64,000 nucleotides of DNA from Limonium bicolor (GCA_023374045.1 CM041777.1:90700300-90764299); one strand, 5' to 3'; counted from the stretch's first letter, positions 10,997 through 24,779 are shown. Numbers and translations are program-made. Notes: generated by a model not told the origin, from the sequence alone.

Positions 10997-12618
10997 TACT
11001 ACTTCTACATACAGCATCGGTCTGATGGACCGGAATCCCGAGTACTACAAGTCTACAATACGTTCTCCGTTTACCAAATACTACAATCTTCATTCAATAC
11101 AATACTCCAAGTACAATACAGTATAATCTACATACCGAGTTTACTAGGTTCCTTTACAAGTATAATACCTCTTCCAGTTCATACATACTCACTAAGAGAC
11201 TACTTACTACCCATTCCTCACTACTACATTACTTTCTAAATACAAGGGTGTGCTAGTTAATACACCTCTACATTCTGCTACTACTATCCAATGTAGTCAC
11301 CGGTCTCGTGCCTTGACCACATTCGCTTCGGGTACCTGCACACTAAAAAATGTCCCCCGAAGGGGTCAGCTTTCGCCGAGCATGATAACCGCATACCCCG
11401 CGTACTAGTGAGGGTACGCCGACCACTTGGTCGAATACATGCGGTTGATTTCATTCAAAGATACATGCATACATGCTCTTATACACAATACAACAATACT
11501 TACGCAAGGCATACATACATACACTACATTACATACAAGGAATACAATAAACCATCCAATACATACTTACCTTCTTCCGAAATACACATACTCATTACAT
11601 ACACAATATACAATTCTTGTTAGCTTCATTGGTCCACCCGGGTTAATCGGGTGGAGATTACTCTTTTACTCGTTACTTCATACACATACATACTCATACT
11701 CATACTTACTTACGGATCCATACTTACTTACTCTTACTCTTACTCAAGTTAAGTCGTCGGGACCTCCGGCCCTGGGGACTACACCGTCCCACCTCCGGGA
11801 TTTACTTGACTCACTAATCCGGGATGCTACCCATTTAAGGGATTTGGGCCGCGGACCAGTTTAAGAGTCAGGAATTGCAGCCAACCTCTTGTGACTCCGC
11901 ATCCTCACGCGTGGCCGAAGCTATATCGGACTTGTACTCATTCCAATTTACTCACTTAAGTTAGGAGTTAGATAGTTAGGAATTAGCACAAGTCAACATC
12001 CAAGCCACAATAATACAATACACATATACACATACATACGAGGTACAATACATTACACAAGTACAATACGAGGTTCGAATACCATTCATCATAATTCATA
12101 TATTTCATGAATTATACAAACTAGTGCTCAAGACAATAAATATCAAGCACAACATAAGTCAAGCACAGGTAAGTGCAACATAGTCCGATTCATGCATTTA
12201 TCTTATTTAGGTGGTCAAATAAGCACACAAATCGGGGTAACCAGATTAGGATACAGGGCATGAAGAAATCATACCTTTTCCCGAAATCTACTTTACCGGT
12301 GTCTCCTCGTTCCTTAGTCCTTACTTGTCCCTTGAGTCTTATTCTTGAACCAATGACTACATGCCAAATGGTTCAATTAATACTAAGCATTACAATACAT
12401 ACATAGTTACTACTCCCGTACTTACCCCGTTGTCCCGTTGTTTCGGTTTAACTTAATGTTCATATACTTACAACTTTCTTAATTACTTCTCAAACTTGTT
12501 TACACTTCTTAGGGCCTTTAAAGGTCACCAAACAAGGCCTTAACAACTTCTAAAACCATTACCCATCAACGCCCCATGGTTAGAACCCCAAAAATCACAT
12601 TTTACAAGCTTTTATAGG

Positions 12619-12799
12619 TGGTCCGGGACTTGGTCCGGACCCAAGGTCCCGGACCATGCACTGAAATCACTTACGGCGTATTTTTATTGTTGGTCCGGGA
12701 CTTGGTCCTGGACCTAGGTCCCGGACCACCTGCTAGGGTGACTCTCGAACTGATTTTAAGTGCGGTCCGGGACTTGGTACATACCCTAGGTCCCGGACC
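12619..12799 (-). repeat. 38-nt GGTCCGGGAC palindrome array, three units
   Basis: Units at 12619-12656, 12691-12728 and 12763-12799 have an exact 72-bp period. Arms TGGTCCGGGAC and GTCCCGGACCA are 11-nt inverted repeats around a 16-nt centre; the third unit has slightly degenerate outer bases. The same module occurs in family A LTRs at 44257-44517. Confidence 0.85.
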
Positions 12800-14954
12800 C
12801 TGCTAAAAACTGCTACTAGGATGATTTTTCAACCCCAAATCAACCCTTAATCCACCCCTAATCATTCCATAAACTTTCCACATGTTTCCTACATGTTTAA
12901 ACACACTTAAACACTCACTAAAACTCCTTAAATCCATGGTCCAATACTTACTCAACTTCTTGTTCAAATTCTACAAATTTCCATTCTCATTCTCATACTT
13001 TGCACACTTGTGCATTCCTACACTCCTCTTTGCATTTTGCACTTTGTTCCAATGCCACCTTACCATTCCAATTCATTTCCAAGCAACTACAATATCTATA
13101 CCCAAGTCCAACACTCTTTTTACCAATTCTTACGCACTAATTTTTCCTAACTTTTCCAATGCATTTCCATACACTTTGCTACAGATTTTACACTTCTTGT
13201 TTCTCATACTACAACTACCTCTTCATCACTACTAAACATATCTACTCAATCCAATATACACCTTGGTTCTCCCATTCACCAAGTCATTCCTAAATACACA
13301 ATTCCTATCAAATTTCGCCATAGCTCACCTACAATTCTCACTTATCCACACATACCCATTATCATCAAAATCATTCCTATTCTAGCCACACCCATACAAG
13401 GGTCCTACCAGCAGTACAAAGCAATCTCAATACCTCATTTTTCCTCAAATACAATACACAATTCTTTGGCTCTAAGGCCTCAATCCACATACTTGTTTCA
13501 CAAATACCCAAACTTTCACAACTACAATTCGAATACATTATTTTGGTTTCTTTAAATTGGTTTACCCATTCCCATTACTCTAATGCATTAAATTTACCAT
13601 TCAAGAAAGAGCTCTTACCTTGAGCTTACAATTCCTTCATTCCTTTTTCCACTTCTCCTCTTCCTCTTTCTTGCACAAATCGGTTTTGTGGGGAATGGAG
13701 TTGCCAAACTCCATTCCCATCACCCCAAAGCATACAAAACAAGTATAATTAATATACTAGCCCTTAAATTATCTTAAAGCTTTTAAGGTACATTTTCTAG
13801 GGTTTAGGAATTTCTTTACCTTGTAAGGGCACAAGTGCTGTTTGGGATAGCTCAAGGACAACCTTTCCCACTCTCCAAAAATGCCAAAATCGGCTAGCAT
13901 TCAAAGAAGCAAACAAAGGTTTAGCTCCAGATTTCGTTTTGCCCTAAAGGCTAGAAAAATGATGGAGTTTCAAGAAGATTTTTACCTCACAAGAACAAGG
14001 AGAATGAGGTGGTTCCAATGGTGGTCTTGAAGCTCCAAATGGGGTATACCCATAAAAACGAAAGTTCTCCGTTTCGATTTTTGAAAAGAGGGAAATGTTC
14101 CTCTTGCTGAGAGGATTCCAATGGTGTAGTTTTTATAATTTTTGGAGAAGGTTTGATAGGGTAACAAGAGGAGAGAAGATAGGTTTTGTGTGGGTTTGCT
14201 TGTTTCTCCATTGATGTCGCATGGAGGAAGGAGAAATAGAGAGTGAGGGAGATGGGTGTGTACGTGAGTGTTGTGAGGAGAATGAGGGAATTGGAGAGAG
14301 AGTGTGAGAGAGGGAGTTACTTTAGTGTTTTACTTTTTGCTTTTTAATTAGTTTGTTTGTTTGTAAATAAGAAGAGAGTGTGAGGGAGTGTGAGAGAGGG
14401 AGGGGGAGTCCATCGGATGACAGCCCACACACACACAAACAGTTTACATTTTATTTTAAAAGTGGACACATAAGTTTTGGTTATTTGTGTTTCTACCCCA
14501 CAACTTCCCGTTTTTGACAGTTTTTTACTAATTTCTCGTTTTATTGATTTTATTGGCTCTAAAGCTTCACTAATATTTATTAATGATTATTTAGTTGACC
14601 AAAACTGTTACGAGTCTATTTGACCCGCTTAAAGTCACGTTTTCCCGGTTACCTCGGAAAACGCGCCTTAATGTTCATTAGTGTTTTTAATCCATTTTAA
14701 GGATCCGTTTTCTTCAGGATTTGTTCCCTAATATTTATTTAGACTTAATTAAGCCTTTAGAACCCATATAGTACGCCAACCGAGGTCTCATACCTCCTGT
14801 GGTTATTTAACGCTTATTTAGCGTTTTTGGCTTTTTAAGCGTTTCTTTATTTCTTTTGGATTTATTTTCCTTACGAATATTTCTTAACCATTATTAGGCT
14901 CTTAAATACCTATTAGGATAATTTAATCGCCATATTTAAGGTCGGGGTATTTCA

Positions 14955-14975
14955 ATCTACCCCCCTTAAGAACTT
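14955..14975 (-). promoter_or_regulatory. Polypurine tract of family B element
   Basis: Minus-strand AAGTTCTTAAGGGGGGTAGAT lies directly before the 3' LTR start (TGAAATACC). Just upstream is GAGGACAAAG, a context familiar from Tekay/Del-type chromoviruses. This is the plus-strand primer site. Confidence 0.8.
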
Positions 14976-16186
14976 TGTCCTCAAAGTTGTTCGAGGTTAT
15001 AAGTTTACAATGCTTACTCGTTCTTACATGTCTAATACTACGGTCATACATTCTTCCTCCTTACTAATTCCCAAATCCATTACTCAGGGTTTCTACATAC
15101 CATACCATCCAAATGTACTATAATTACTCCAATCCACATTGCTACCAACCATCCGGTTCCTCATTACCAATTTATACATACATACAATGCAAAGCTATTC
15201 CCGAAGCAATGCAATACACATTCCAATCCCGCAGGCACTCAGGTCATCTAGACACGGGACTCCTCTATGTCCCGCTGCCCTTGGAATAATACAACATACT
15301 ACCTTACTATCTTCTTCGATACACACTTCTAGCAGATCCTCATTCTCCATACCAAGGAAATCTTTCACCACTACCAATTAAAAATTTTCTAAAACATACA
15401 ACTCCAAATTCCAATTTTATTCATTACTTCTATCCTATTGTGATCTTGTGACCACTTAAGGGAGCTTCAAGAATCGTTCGACCCGATGTGATCAGCATCA
15501 GTTTGAACTATCTTTCCCCACCCCATGTTGTGTTTCGGGTTTCCCTCGATCTGATCAGGATCAAGTTCGACTTCCCACCCAGTTTCAAAACAAACAGATA
15601 GTTGATTATTTCAATTTCTATATCTTTTTTTAACTCTTCCTATCATGATTACAAATCACACCTCTCCAAAGGATGGATGATTTAGTCCATCGATCATCCT
15701 CGCTCTACTTCCAAATATTTCTTCAAGATTCAATACCTAAATACTCATTTCAATCGACTGTTACTACTTCCATTCACTACTCTCCTTCATCTCAATTATT
15801 CTAGCTAAGGACTACAGTACTTATGAAATTCATTGTGTTCCCATTCACTTCAAATGACGTACTTACGAATACTACTCATGCTACATTCCTCTACTACTCT
15901 TAATCCATTCTTGTACTAACTTTACTTCTTTCAGGGTTACATTACTTGGTGGAGCTCCGTGCCTACTCATTACTCTTTTTTCTAATACTCTTACACTGGT
16001 TACAAGATGGGTATATTCGTCCTATGGTATTTGCATCTCTAGTGCCTAATTTACCATAATTTCAATATGAATGAATACATATGTTTATTTAACATAAGTA
16101 CCAATCATCAATTCAATTCTCATTTGTGCTATGCACCTTATAGTTTATGTGTTTTATTCACGAAACTTACATTCAGCGGTTTTCGC

Positions 16187-16205
16187 TCTACCCCCCTTAA
16201 AAGGG
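16187..16205 (-). promoter_or_regulatory. Second polypurine-tract-like sequence
   Basis: Minus-strand CCCTTTTAAGGGGGGTAGA closely matches the terminal tract at 14955-14975 (TTAAGGGGGGTAGA) but lies 1.2 kb inside the element. It may be a relic of an LTR boundary or an internal priming site. Confidence 0.45.
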
Positions 16206-19200
16206 ATTACGCCCACGTAATCTACCATATGTTATTATTATTAAACATTGGTTTAATCAATTTGGGCAATCTGAAGCGTTTAGCTTCACTACGGTACACT
16301 ATACAATATGCTCTGGTCAAAGGGTCTTAACCATACCAATGGTTTAGTCTTTGCACCAAGAATTCCTATATGAGTTTATTTAACTCACAATCAATTTGGT
16401 TCTAGCCTATTAGGCTTTAAGGCATTAATAGCCAATCTCGCATACTTACTGGGTGTATTACATTCCTCAGCTAGGGCCCACTAGCTTCTGCTGCGCGACC
16501 CTGATAACCTTAGTGTTTAATTCACTCTTTGGTTATTATAGATGTGTTACTCATCGCCTTTTATCCCTTTTTGTGGGAATAAGGTTTACAAACAAGTGTG
16601 GTATTCTTTTACCGCCTTTAAACTCAACGAGTTTAGATTATAACCAGCTTCCTGGTAATCTATTATACATACTATCCGTACTCTCACGATTATTCGCTAA
16701 GTTCTTCCAACTTATTGTTGGCGAGGCTAAGCCACTATTTAGTTATAGTGCTTCCTCTGTTGTCAATAGCTTCTGGATTACACCAGTTCTTCTGGTTCAG
16801 TACAAGTATTCTTTACTTGTATGACCTTGCATTGATATGCGTCGGTCCTAGTGACTTTCTTAAGTCTCCTTTCACCTTTATTCCAATGGAATTTACATCT
16901 TGTGATTGCTAGTGTGCTTTACACTCTTCGTGCTTCTTTGGCCTTAGGCCGCACGGTTTGTTGCTAAGGTTGCTTAACTGGTTTATGCCATGTTTGTTGG
17001 TGACAAGAAAGGTTTTACTACGGTTTACATTCTCCATATCCCTAGCCATCCCATTAGATCATTAGTTGCACAAGTGCAATACCAAAACACTCAGTCATAC
17101 AGAGTGCAGAGGCGTAAACGCTTGACAGTAAGTCACTTATGTGATTGGAAAGAATATTTATGCCTGTCGTCTCGTACTTATACTCCGTGTTATTATCTGC
17201 TACTTCCTCATATCGGTCGCTTGTTGCGCACCGTATTCTTACTCATTGTACAACATTGTTCTTACTGTCTCTGTTACTGTGGTAGTTCCTCTTTACTTAG
17301 TGACATTGTCATTGGCACCATTCTCTTATGGTATGAATACCCTGGGGTTTCCAATGTTCGTGTGTATGACGGTGGTTGTAGCATACCGCAATACTATTAT
17401 ATTCCCGTTGTGGGGATGTTTTATTTCAGTTTAGGTTTCATGTGTAGGTTGGTTTACCTCACATTATTTTCATCATTTATGATACCATTTACTAATTATC
17501 TTGGTTGACCAAGGATAAAGTAGTTTATCAGGTTATAAGCTCTCTTGAGCGTTGGTCATTCTTGGTGTGCAATGTGCACTCTCATTGATTGTTTTTGACA
17601 ATTACTGTCTTCCCGTGCTGAGCGTTGGTTATAGGCTCCAGCTGTGTAGTTCTACTCGTATGTGCATCACCGGGACATCCCACGAAACTTCGAGGGTTTT
17701 CTGGTCCCGTTCTCCAATTGGAGAGTATTCTATCCCTGACAAGTGAAGGTTCTTGTTGAGGGTATGCTTCCACTCATAGGTCTCGTGACGAGGTTTACCA
17801 TGTTGGTGTTTATACAGTGGTTCACACATGCTTAGGTGCATATGGGGTATGCTTTACTCCTTAAGTCATAATGGTTTGGAAATCTCATTTCCTTATCCCA
17901 TCACCCCTTGGCAATATCTATTGCGTAGGTTTTATTGTTATAGTAGATGGAAGCCTTTACTAAGGGCTCACATCTCCACCACATCGGTGGTCTTTGGTTA
18001 ACAAGAGGTACCTTTCCTCGGGTTTCTCGCAGTGTCCAAGTGTGGGCTAGGCCAATGTTGGCACTATTATGATTTCTATGCCTCTGTGTTATCATTGCTA
18101 CAGGAGGCATGAAGGTGATTAAAAGCTTGTCAACTGTATACTAGACTGATGCTCTAGTGACAGTGGCACTGAGGTGGCCATTACTCCAAGCCACTCAGGA
18201 TGTTGGGTTTGAACTGATGGTCCAGTTGTTGATTTCTTGTTGTATGAGATAATGTCTCTTGCAAGTCTTGCTCTCAAATGGTGTGGGTTATGCAACCATC
18301 AAGGTTTACATAACATAGTTGGTTGATGGCTTTTAAGACGTATTGCTGCGAGCTATGCTCTTTGCAAGCTGCTTTTACATGTTTGCACTCCTTGTATACC
18401 ATCATAGGATGGAGATATTTTGGGCTCCATGGCAAGTCGTGACATCACGCTTCCGTTCATAGGAGACTCTTTAAGCAATCCGATGCTGATCGGTGCTTCC
18501 TTGTAGCTTAGGGTATTTCCTATTACGTGAAATCCCTTCGGTGTCTTAACCGAGTGTTCGTTCCAGCTCCTGTATTCTTATCTTGACGCTTTGTTTGACT
18601 GTTGTTAATCCAGTCACCCTTCAAGGATTGCTCTTGGGTGTTGTTAAATTATGCCGTTACATCCGGCTAAAGTTTATGATATGTTGTCCACTGTACCGTC
18701 CTGTGGTATCGTACTTGAGTTGTCCCTTTTAGGGCTGTAACGTCTCCCGTTCTTGGGTAGGCTGTTTACACTTGCTCCTAGTGCTTAAGACTAGGTTTGA
18801 TATCCTCTTCGATGATGGATTATACTTGTGGTAATCTTGGGGTTGCTCTTGGGAACTCCGCCCCGTTTGTTGAGCATTGTTAGGTTCACGTTAGGCATTC
18901 GCCTTACTATGTTTAGGCTGGGTATCCCATCCAGCTGTCAGGTAATCGCTTGAATTATTTGAGACATATCCAATGTCTATACTTACTAGTCTGTGCTTTT
19001 TGCACTTTCCAATCTTTACTCCTTATCTTCAGATGGATTCTCTGAGTTCCTTATACTTGTGCCTTAACTGAGTTTCCTTCTCCTTGATTGTCTGTGGTGT
19101 CCAGTTGTTCTGGTTAAAATTTACTCATGGTCCGTAGAACGGAGTTGACTACTTCCCGTGTTTCGTACACTACATGTATACATACGTGGGGTACCATGTT

Positions 19201-20651
19201 GATACGTTACCACTTACCTAACTATATGTCAGGCCCACAAGCTCCTTCGGAGTGCGGTTGTCCCACATCCCGTAATTGGGTACACTCGTAGTGTTCGTCA
19301 CACGCCTAGGTGAAGTATTCTATTGTCAACTCCTCTTGTATCACTCTATGATACTCACCGTAATTCTGTTGGTTTGGTTTTAAAATCCAAGGTTTTAAAA
19401 GAAGGGTTGTGGTTTGAAAGAAAATCTTTGGTTTTAAAATATGTTTCGGTGTTAAAGAAGTCTCTCATGGCATAGCCATTCTTGAGGTCTTGGCCAAGTC
19501 TAGCTTCTCGCTGACTGGTATGTTCTAAGTACAGTGGTCGGCCGTTAAGCCTTCCCAAGGTTCCATACGTCTGGTTGTTAGGATGTGTGATCCTGTGGTT
19601 GTTTCATTACGGTCACCGTACCTTACTATGTACTTGTGACGTATTAGTGTTCCTTTACATATTCGTGTTGTTACTGCACTTGCCGTGGCAAGTGCGTGGT
19701 ACTGGTGGTTTTTGAGTAACCCTATACCGATCGCAGTATGGTTTCCATTAGTGTTCGATAGTCTTGTTGATTCTTCCCTTGATCTTGTCAATCTACAATT
19801 GGTATACTCGATCCTTTAGGTAGCTTCTTGGTGGTCTAGACATGACTGTCGTAGATCTGGGTACTTCTCCAATCCTTGGAGATTCCCACTCTATTTGGTT
19901 TAGTGTCGTTCCTTGTGGCTCGTTCCCACTCATCTGTGGTGGTTACTGAGCCTTCCTTGTTTAGGCACTACTCTTGTAGTCCTATTGAATTATATCTCAT
20001 GGTTGTCCTTGTAGTTGTCTGAGCCATATTGGCCAGGTGTTGCAGCCTTTTGGCGTTGTAATTTGGAGTTAATCGCTTCTGACTATGTTCTTAGCCAGCT
20101 AGCATGCCGTTGGTGGTGCTGCTTGGCTATTACTGTTGTCCCGCAGACTTGTGTCTCGGGTCCCATTACTGCCCCTTTTCCATTTCGTTGTACGTTTAGC
20201 GCTTCTTTTCCTGCTGCTGGTTGTTTAGCTAGGTTCTGCGACTGCTAAGCATGTCGCCCCATGCTGTTGTAAGTTGTAGCCTCCTTGTGGTTGGAGTGCT
20301 TATTCCCCTGCTATTAAGTGCGGGCATTATTGTTCAACCGGGATTCATCTCCGGGTCTTCCATTTCTTGGAATCTACTACGTGTCGGTTCTTGTTTACTG
20401 TGTGATTGCTTCACCACTGCCAGATCGGGTTTTCCCGAGTATGAGAAGGCTTTTCTTCTCTCTGGCGTCCTTTCCCAAGTTATACAATAGGGTTAGTGGA
20501 GGGCGGGTCTGGTATTGTAGGTATCCGGTACTCACCGGTAGTTCCTAACTAGCATCTCTCTAATGCTAACACTCAGCCCTTAGCCCTAAGCTTCTAATTC
20601 CTAACTCGGTATTCCTAAACTCGGTATTTCCAGTCATCAGAGCGATACTTC

Positions 20652-20663
20652 GCTCTGATACCA
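20652..20663 (-). promoter_or_regulatory. Primer-binding site, initiator tRNA-Met
   Basis: Minus-strand TGGTATCAGAGC, complementary to the 3' end of plant initiator tRNA-Met, five bases inside the 5' LTR end at 20669. It fixes the element's orientation. Confidence 0.9.
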
Positions 20664-20767
20664 CTTTTTGTAACACCCCTACCATTAATACAGTGCTTAC
20701 CGTCCAATTTCCTTACATATCAGATACACGCAGCGGATATATGCTTACATACAATGGGTGATACAAT

Positions 20768-20797
20768 GCCGTTAGTCACCCACGTGACTAACAAGGC
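20768..20797 (-). other. Conserved LTR-end hairpin
   Basis: Identical copy of the hairpin at 10967-10996, in the partner LTR. Confidence 0.75.
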
Positions 20798-22427
20798 TAC
20801 TACTTCTACATACAGCATCGGTCTGATGGACCGGAATCCCGAGTACTACAAGTCTACAATACGTTCTCCGTTTACCAAATACTACTACAATCTTCATTCA
20901 ATACAATACTCCAAGTACAATACAGTATAATCTACATACCGAGTTTACTAGGTTCCTTATACAAGTATAATACCTCTTCCAGTTCATACATACTCACTAA
21001 GAGACTACTTACTACCCATTCCTCACTACTACATTACTTTCTAAATACAAGGGTGTGCTAGTTAATACACCTCTACATTCTGTTACTACTATCCAATGTA
21101 GTCACCGGTCTCGTGCCTTGACCACATTCGCTTCGGGTACCTGCACACTAAAAAATGTCCCCCGAAGGGGTCAGCTTTCGCCGAGCATGATAACCGCATA
21201 CCCCGCGTACTAGTGAGGGTACGCCGACCACTTGGTCGAATACATGCGGTTGATTTCATTCAAAGATACATGCATACATGCTCTTATACACAATACAACA
21301 ATACTTACGCAAGGCATACATACATACACTACATTACATACAAGGAATACAATAAACCATCCAATACATACTTACCTTCTTCCGAAATACACATACTCAT
21401 TACATACACAATATACAATTCTTGTTAGCTTCATTGGTCCACCCGGGTTAATCGGGTGGAGATTACTCTTTTACTCGTTACTTCATACACATACATACTC
21501 ATACTCATACTTACTTACGGATCCATACTTACTTACTCTTACTCTTACTCAAGTTAAGTCGTCGGGACCTCCGGCCCTGGGGACTACACCGTCCCACCTC
21601 CGGGATTTACTTGACTCACTAATCCGGGATGCTACCCATTTAAGGGATTTGGGCCGCGGACCAGTTTAAGAGTCAGGAATTGCAGCCAACCTCTTGTGAC
21701 TCCGCATCCTCACGCGTGGCCGAAGCTATATCGGACTTGTACTCATTCCAATTTACTCACTTAAGTTAGGAGTTAGATAGTTAGGAATTAGCACAAGTCA
21801 ACATCCAAGCCACAATAATACAATACACATATACACATACATACATACGAGGTACAATACATTACACAAGTACAATACGAGGTTCGAATACCATTCATCA
21901 TAATTCATATATTTCATGAATTATACAAACTAGTGCTCAAGACAATAAATATCAAGCACAACATAAGTCAAGCACAGGTAAGTGCAACATAGTCCGATTC
22001 ATGCATTTATCTTATTTAGGTGGTCAAATAAGCACACAAATCGGGGTAACCAGATTAGGATACAGGGCATGAAGAAATCATACCTTTTCCCGAAATCTAC
22101 TTTACCGGTGTCTCCTCGTTCCTTAGTCCTTACTTGTCCCTTGAGTCTTATTCTTGAACCAATGACTACATGCCAAATGGTTCAATTAATACTAAGCATT
22201 ACAATACATACATAGTTACTACTCCCGTACTTACCCCGTTGTCCCGTTGTTTCGGTTTAACTTAATGTTCATATACTTACAACTTTCTTAATTACTTCTC
22301 AAACTTGTTTACACTTCTTAGGGCCTTTAAAGGTCACCAAACAAGGCCTTAACAACTTCTAAAACCATTACCCATCAACGCCCCATGGTTAGAACCCCAA
22401 AAATCACATTTTACAAGCTTTTATAGG

Positions 22428-22608
22428 TGGTCCGGGACTTGGTCCGGACCCAAGGTCCCGGACCATGCACTGAAATCACTTACGGCGTATTTTTATTGTT
22501 GGTCCGGGACTTGGTCCTGGACCTAGGTCCCGGACCACCTGCTAGGGTGACTCTCGAACTGATTTTAAGTGCGGTCCGGGACTTGGTACATACCCTAGGT
22601 CCCGGACC
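22428..22608 (-). repeat. 38-nt GGTCCGGGAC palindrome array, three units
   Basis: Identical to the array at 12619-12799. Units start at 22428, 22500 and 22572 (72-bp period). Confidence 0.85.
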
Positions 22609-24774
22609 CTGCTAAAAACTGCTACTAGGATGATTTTTCAACCCCAAATCAACCCTTAATCCACCCCTAATCATTCCATAAACTTTCCACATGTTTCCTA
22701 CATGTTTAAACACACTTAAACACTCACTAAAACTCCTTAAATCCATGGTCCAATACTTACTCAACTTCTTGTTCAAATTCTACAAATTTCCATTCTCATT
22801 CTCATACTTTGCACACTTGTGCATTCCTACACTCCTCTTTGCATTTTGCACTTTGTTCCAATGCCACCTTACCATTCCAATTCATTTCCAAGCAACTACA
22901 ATATCTATACCCAAGTCCAACACTCTTTTTACCAATTCTTACGCACTAATTTTTCCTAACTTTTCCAATGCATTTCCATACACTTTGCTACAGATTTTAC
23001 ACTTCTTGTTTCTCATACTACAACTACCTCTTCATCACTACTAAACATATCTACTCAATCCAATATACACCTTGGTTCTCCCATTCACCAAGTCATTCCT
23101 AAATACACAATTCCTATCAAAATTTCGCCATAGCTCACCTACAATTCTCACTTATCCACACATACACATTATCATCAAAATCATTCCTATTCTAGCCACA
23201 CCCATACAAGGGTCCTACCAGCAGTACAAAGCAATCTCAATACCTCATTATTTCCTCAAAACACAATATCAATACACATACACAATTCTTTGGCTCTAAG
23301 GCCTCAATCCACATACTTGTTTCACAAATACCCAAACTTTCACAACTACAATTCGAATACATTATTTTGGTTTCTTTAAATTGGTTTACCCATTCCCATT
23401 ACTCTAATGCATTAAATTTACCATTCAAGAAAGAGCTCTTACCTTGAGCTTACAATTCCTTCATTCCTTTTTCCACTTCTCCTCTTCCTCTCTTTCTTGC
23501 ACAAATCGGTTTTGTGGGGAATGGAGTTGCCAAACTCCATTCCCATCACCCCAAAGCATACAAAACAAGTATAATTAATATACTAGCCCTTAAATTATCT
23601 TAAAGCTTTTAAGGTACATTTTCTAGGGTTTAGGAATTTCTTTACCTTGTAAGGGCACAAGTGCTGTTTGGGATAGCTCAAGGACAACCTTTCCCACTCT
23701 CCAAAAATGCCAAAATCGGCTAGCATTCAAAGAAGCAAACAAAGGTTTAGCTCCAGATTTCGTTTTGCCCTTAAGGCTAGAAAAATGATGGAGTTTCAAG
23801 AAGATTTTTACCTCACAAGAACAAGGAGAATGAGGTGGTTCCAATGGTGGTCTTGAAGCTCCAAATGGGGTATACCCATAAAAACGAAAGTTCTCCGTTT
23901 CGATTTTTGAAAAGAGGGAAATGTTCCTCTTGCTGAGAGGATTCCAATGGTGTAGTTTTTATAATTTTTGGAGAAGGTTTGATAGGGTAACAAGAGGAGA
24001 GAAGATAGGTTTTGTGTGGGTTTGCTTGTTTCTCCATTGATGTCGCATGGAGGAAGGAGAAATAGAGAGTGAGGGAGATGGGTGTGTACGTGAGTGTTGT
24101 GAGGAGAATGAGGGAATTGGAGAGAGAGTGTGAGAGAGTTACTTTAGTGTTTTACTTTTTGCTTTTTAATTAGTTTGTTTGTTTGTAAATAAGAAGAGAG
24201 TGTGAGGGAGTGTGAGAGAGGGAGGGGGAGTCCATCGGATGACAGCCCACACACACACAAACAGTTTACATTTTATTTTAAAAGTGGACACATAAGTTTT
24301 GGTTATTTGTGTTTCTACCCCACAACTTCCCGTTTTTGACAGTTTTTTACTAATTTCTCGTTTTATTGATTTTATTGGCTCTAAAGCTTCACTAATATTT
24401 ATTAATGATTATTTAGTTGACCAAAACTGTTACGAGTCTATTTGACCCGCTTAAAGTCACGTTTTCCCGGTTACCTCGGAAAACGCGCCTTAATGTTCAT
24501 TAGTGTTTTTAATCCATTTTAAGGATCCGTTTTCTTCAGGATTTGTTCCCTAATATTTATTTAGACTTAATTAAGCCTTTAGAACCCATATAGTACGCCA
24601 ACCGAGGTCTCATACCTCCTGTGGTTATTTAACGCTTATTTAGCGTTTTTGGCTTTTTAAGCGTTTCTTTTTTTTTTGGATTTATTTTCCTTACGAATAT
24701 TTCTTAACCATTATTAGGCTCTTAAATACCTATTAGGATAATTTAATCGCCATATTTAAGGTCGGGGTATTTCA

Positions 24775-24779
24775 CCTCT
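24775..24779. repeat. Target-site duplication, right copy (CCTCT)
   Basis: Partner of 10863-10867. The family A LTR sequence resumes here (CCTCTTTTCTCTC). Confidence 0.92.

Larger units (their letters stand above)
10868..14954 (-). repeat. 3' LTR of family B element (4087 bp)
   Basis: On the plus strand it runs TGTAACACCCC...GGGGTATTTCA. It contains the terminal hairpin (10967-10996) and three GGTCCGGGAC palindromes (12619-12799). Short ORFs here, including one of 117 codons at 12882-13235, are antisense to the element, repeat in the other LTR and match no family I know. I regard the LTR as non-coding. Confidence 0.9.
14955..20668 (-). other. Internal domain of family B element, no recognisable coding
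   Basis: A 5.7-kb stretch between primer site and polypurine tract. I looked for zinc knuckles, DTG-type protease, DD RT motifs, RNase H and integrase signatures on the minus strand and saw none. The longest ORF (172 codons, 16990-17508) is antisense and unlike any known family. The first ~600 nt after the primer site are clearly homologous to the leader of the other family B copy (43391-43940), so this non-coding sequence is shared between copies rather than being random filler. An ancient, fully decayed pol cannot be excluded without profile searches. Confidence 0.7.
10868..24774 (-). mobile_element. LARD-like family B retrotransposon, complete, 13.9 kb
   Basis: Two LTRs of about 4.1 kb flank a 5.7-kb internal domain, with a 5-bp CCTCT duplication on both sides. 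The initiator tRNA-Met primer site lies next to the right LTR and the polypurine tract next to the left LTR, so the element reads on the minus strand. LTR termini are TGAAATACCCC...GGGGTGTTACA. By eye the two LTRs differ by roughly a dozen positions, implying recent insertion. No gag or pol motif is visible inside, so it fits the large retrotransposon derivative (LARD) class and would need enzymes supplied in trans. Confidence 0.88.
20669..24774 (-). repeat. 5' LTR of family B element (4106 bp)
   Basis: Near-identical to 10868-14954. The differences I saw include extra ACT and ACAT units, a few substitutions, a rearranged short stretch near 23250-23285 and a shorter GA-rich run near 24130. 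It would carry the promoter of the element, but I see no convincing TATA box to place the start site. Confidence 0.9.

Noticed and set aside
12882..13235. 117-codon ORF in both family B LTRs (also 22691-23044)
   Set aside because: Antisense to the element, rich in L/F/S/P from low-complexity pyrimidine sequence, present only because the LTR is duplicated; no known domain.
13987..14211. 74-codon ORF in the family B LTR followed by a GTAAAAA donor-like site
   Set aside because: Similar peptides can be read in related LTRs only through stops or frameshifts; more likely conserved non-coding LTR sequence.
16990..17508. 172-codon ORF inside the LARD
   Set aside because: Antisense to the element, no recognisable domain, hydrophobic composition explained by T-rich sequence.
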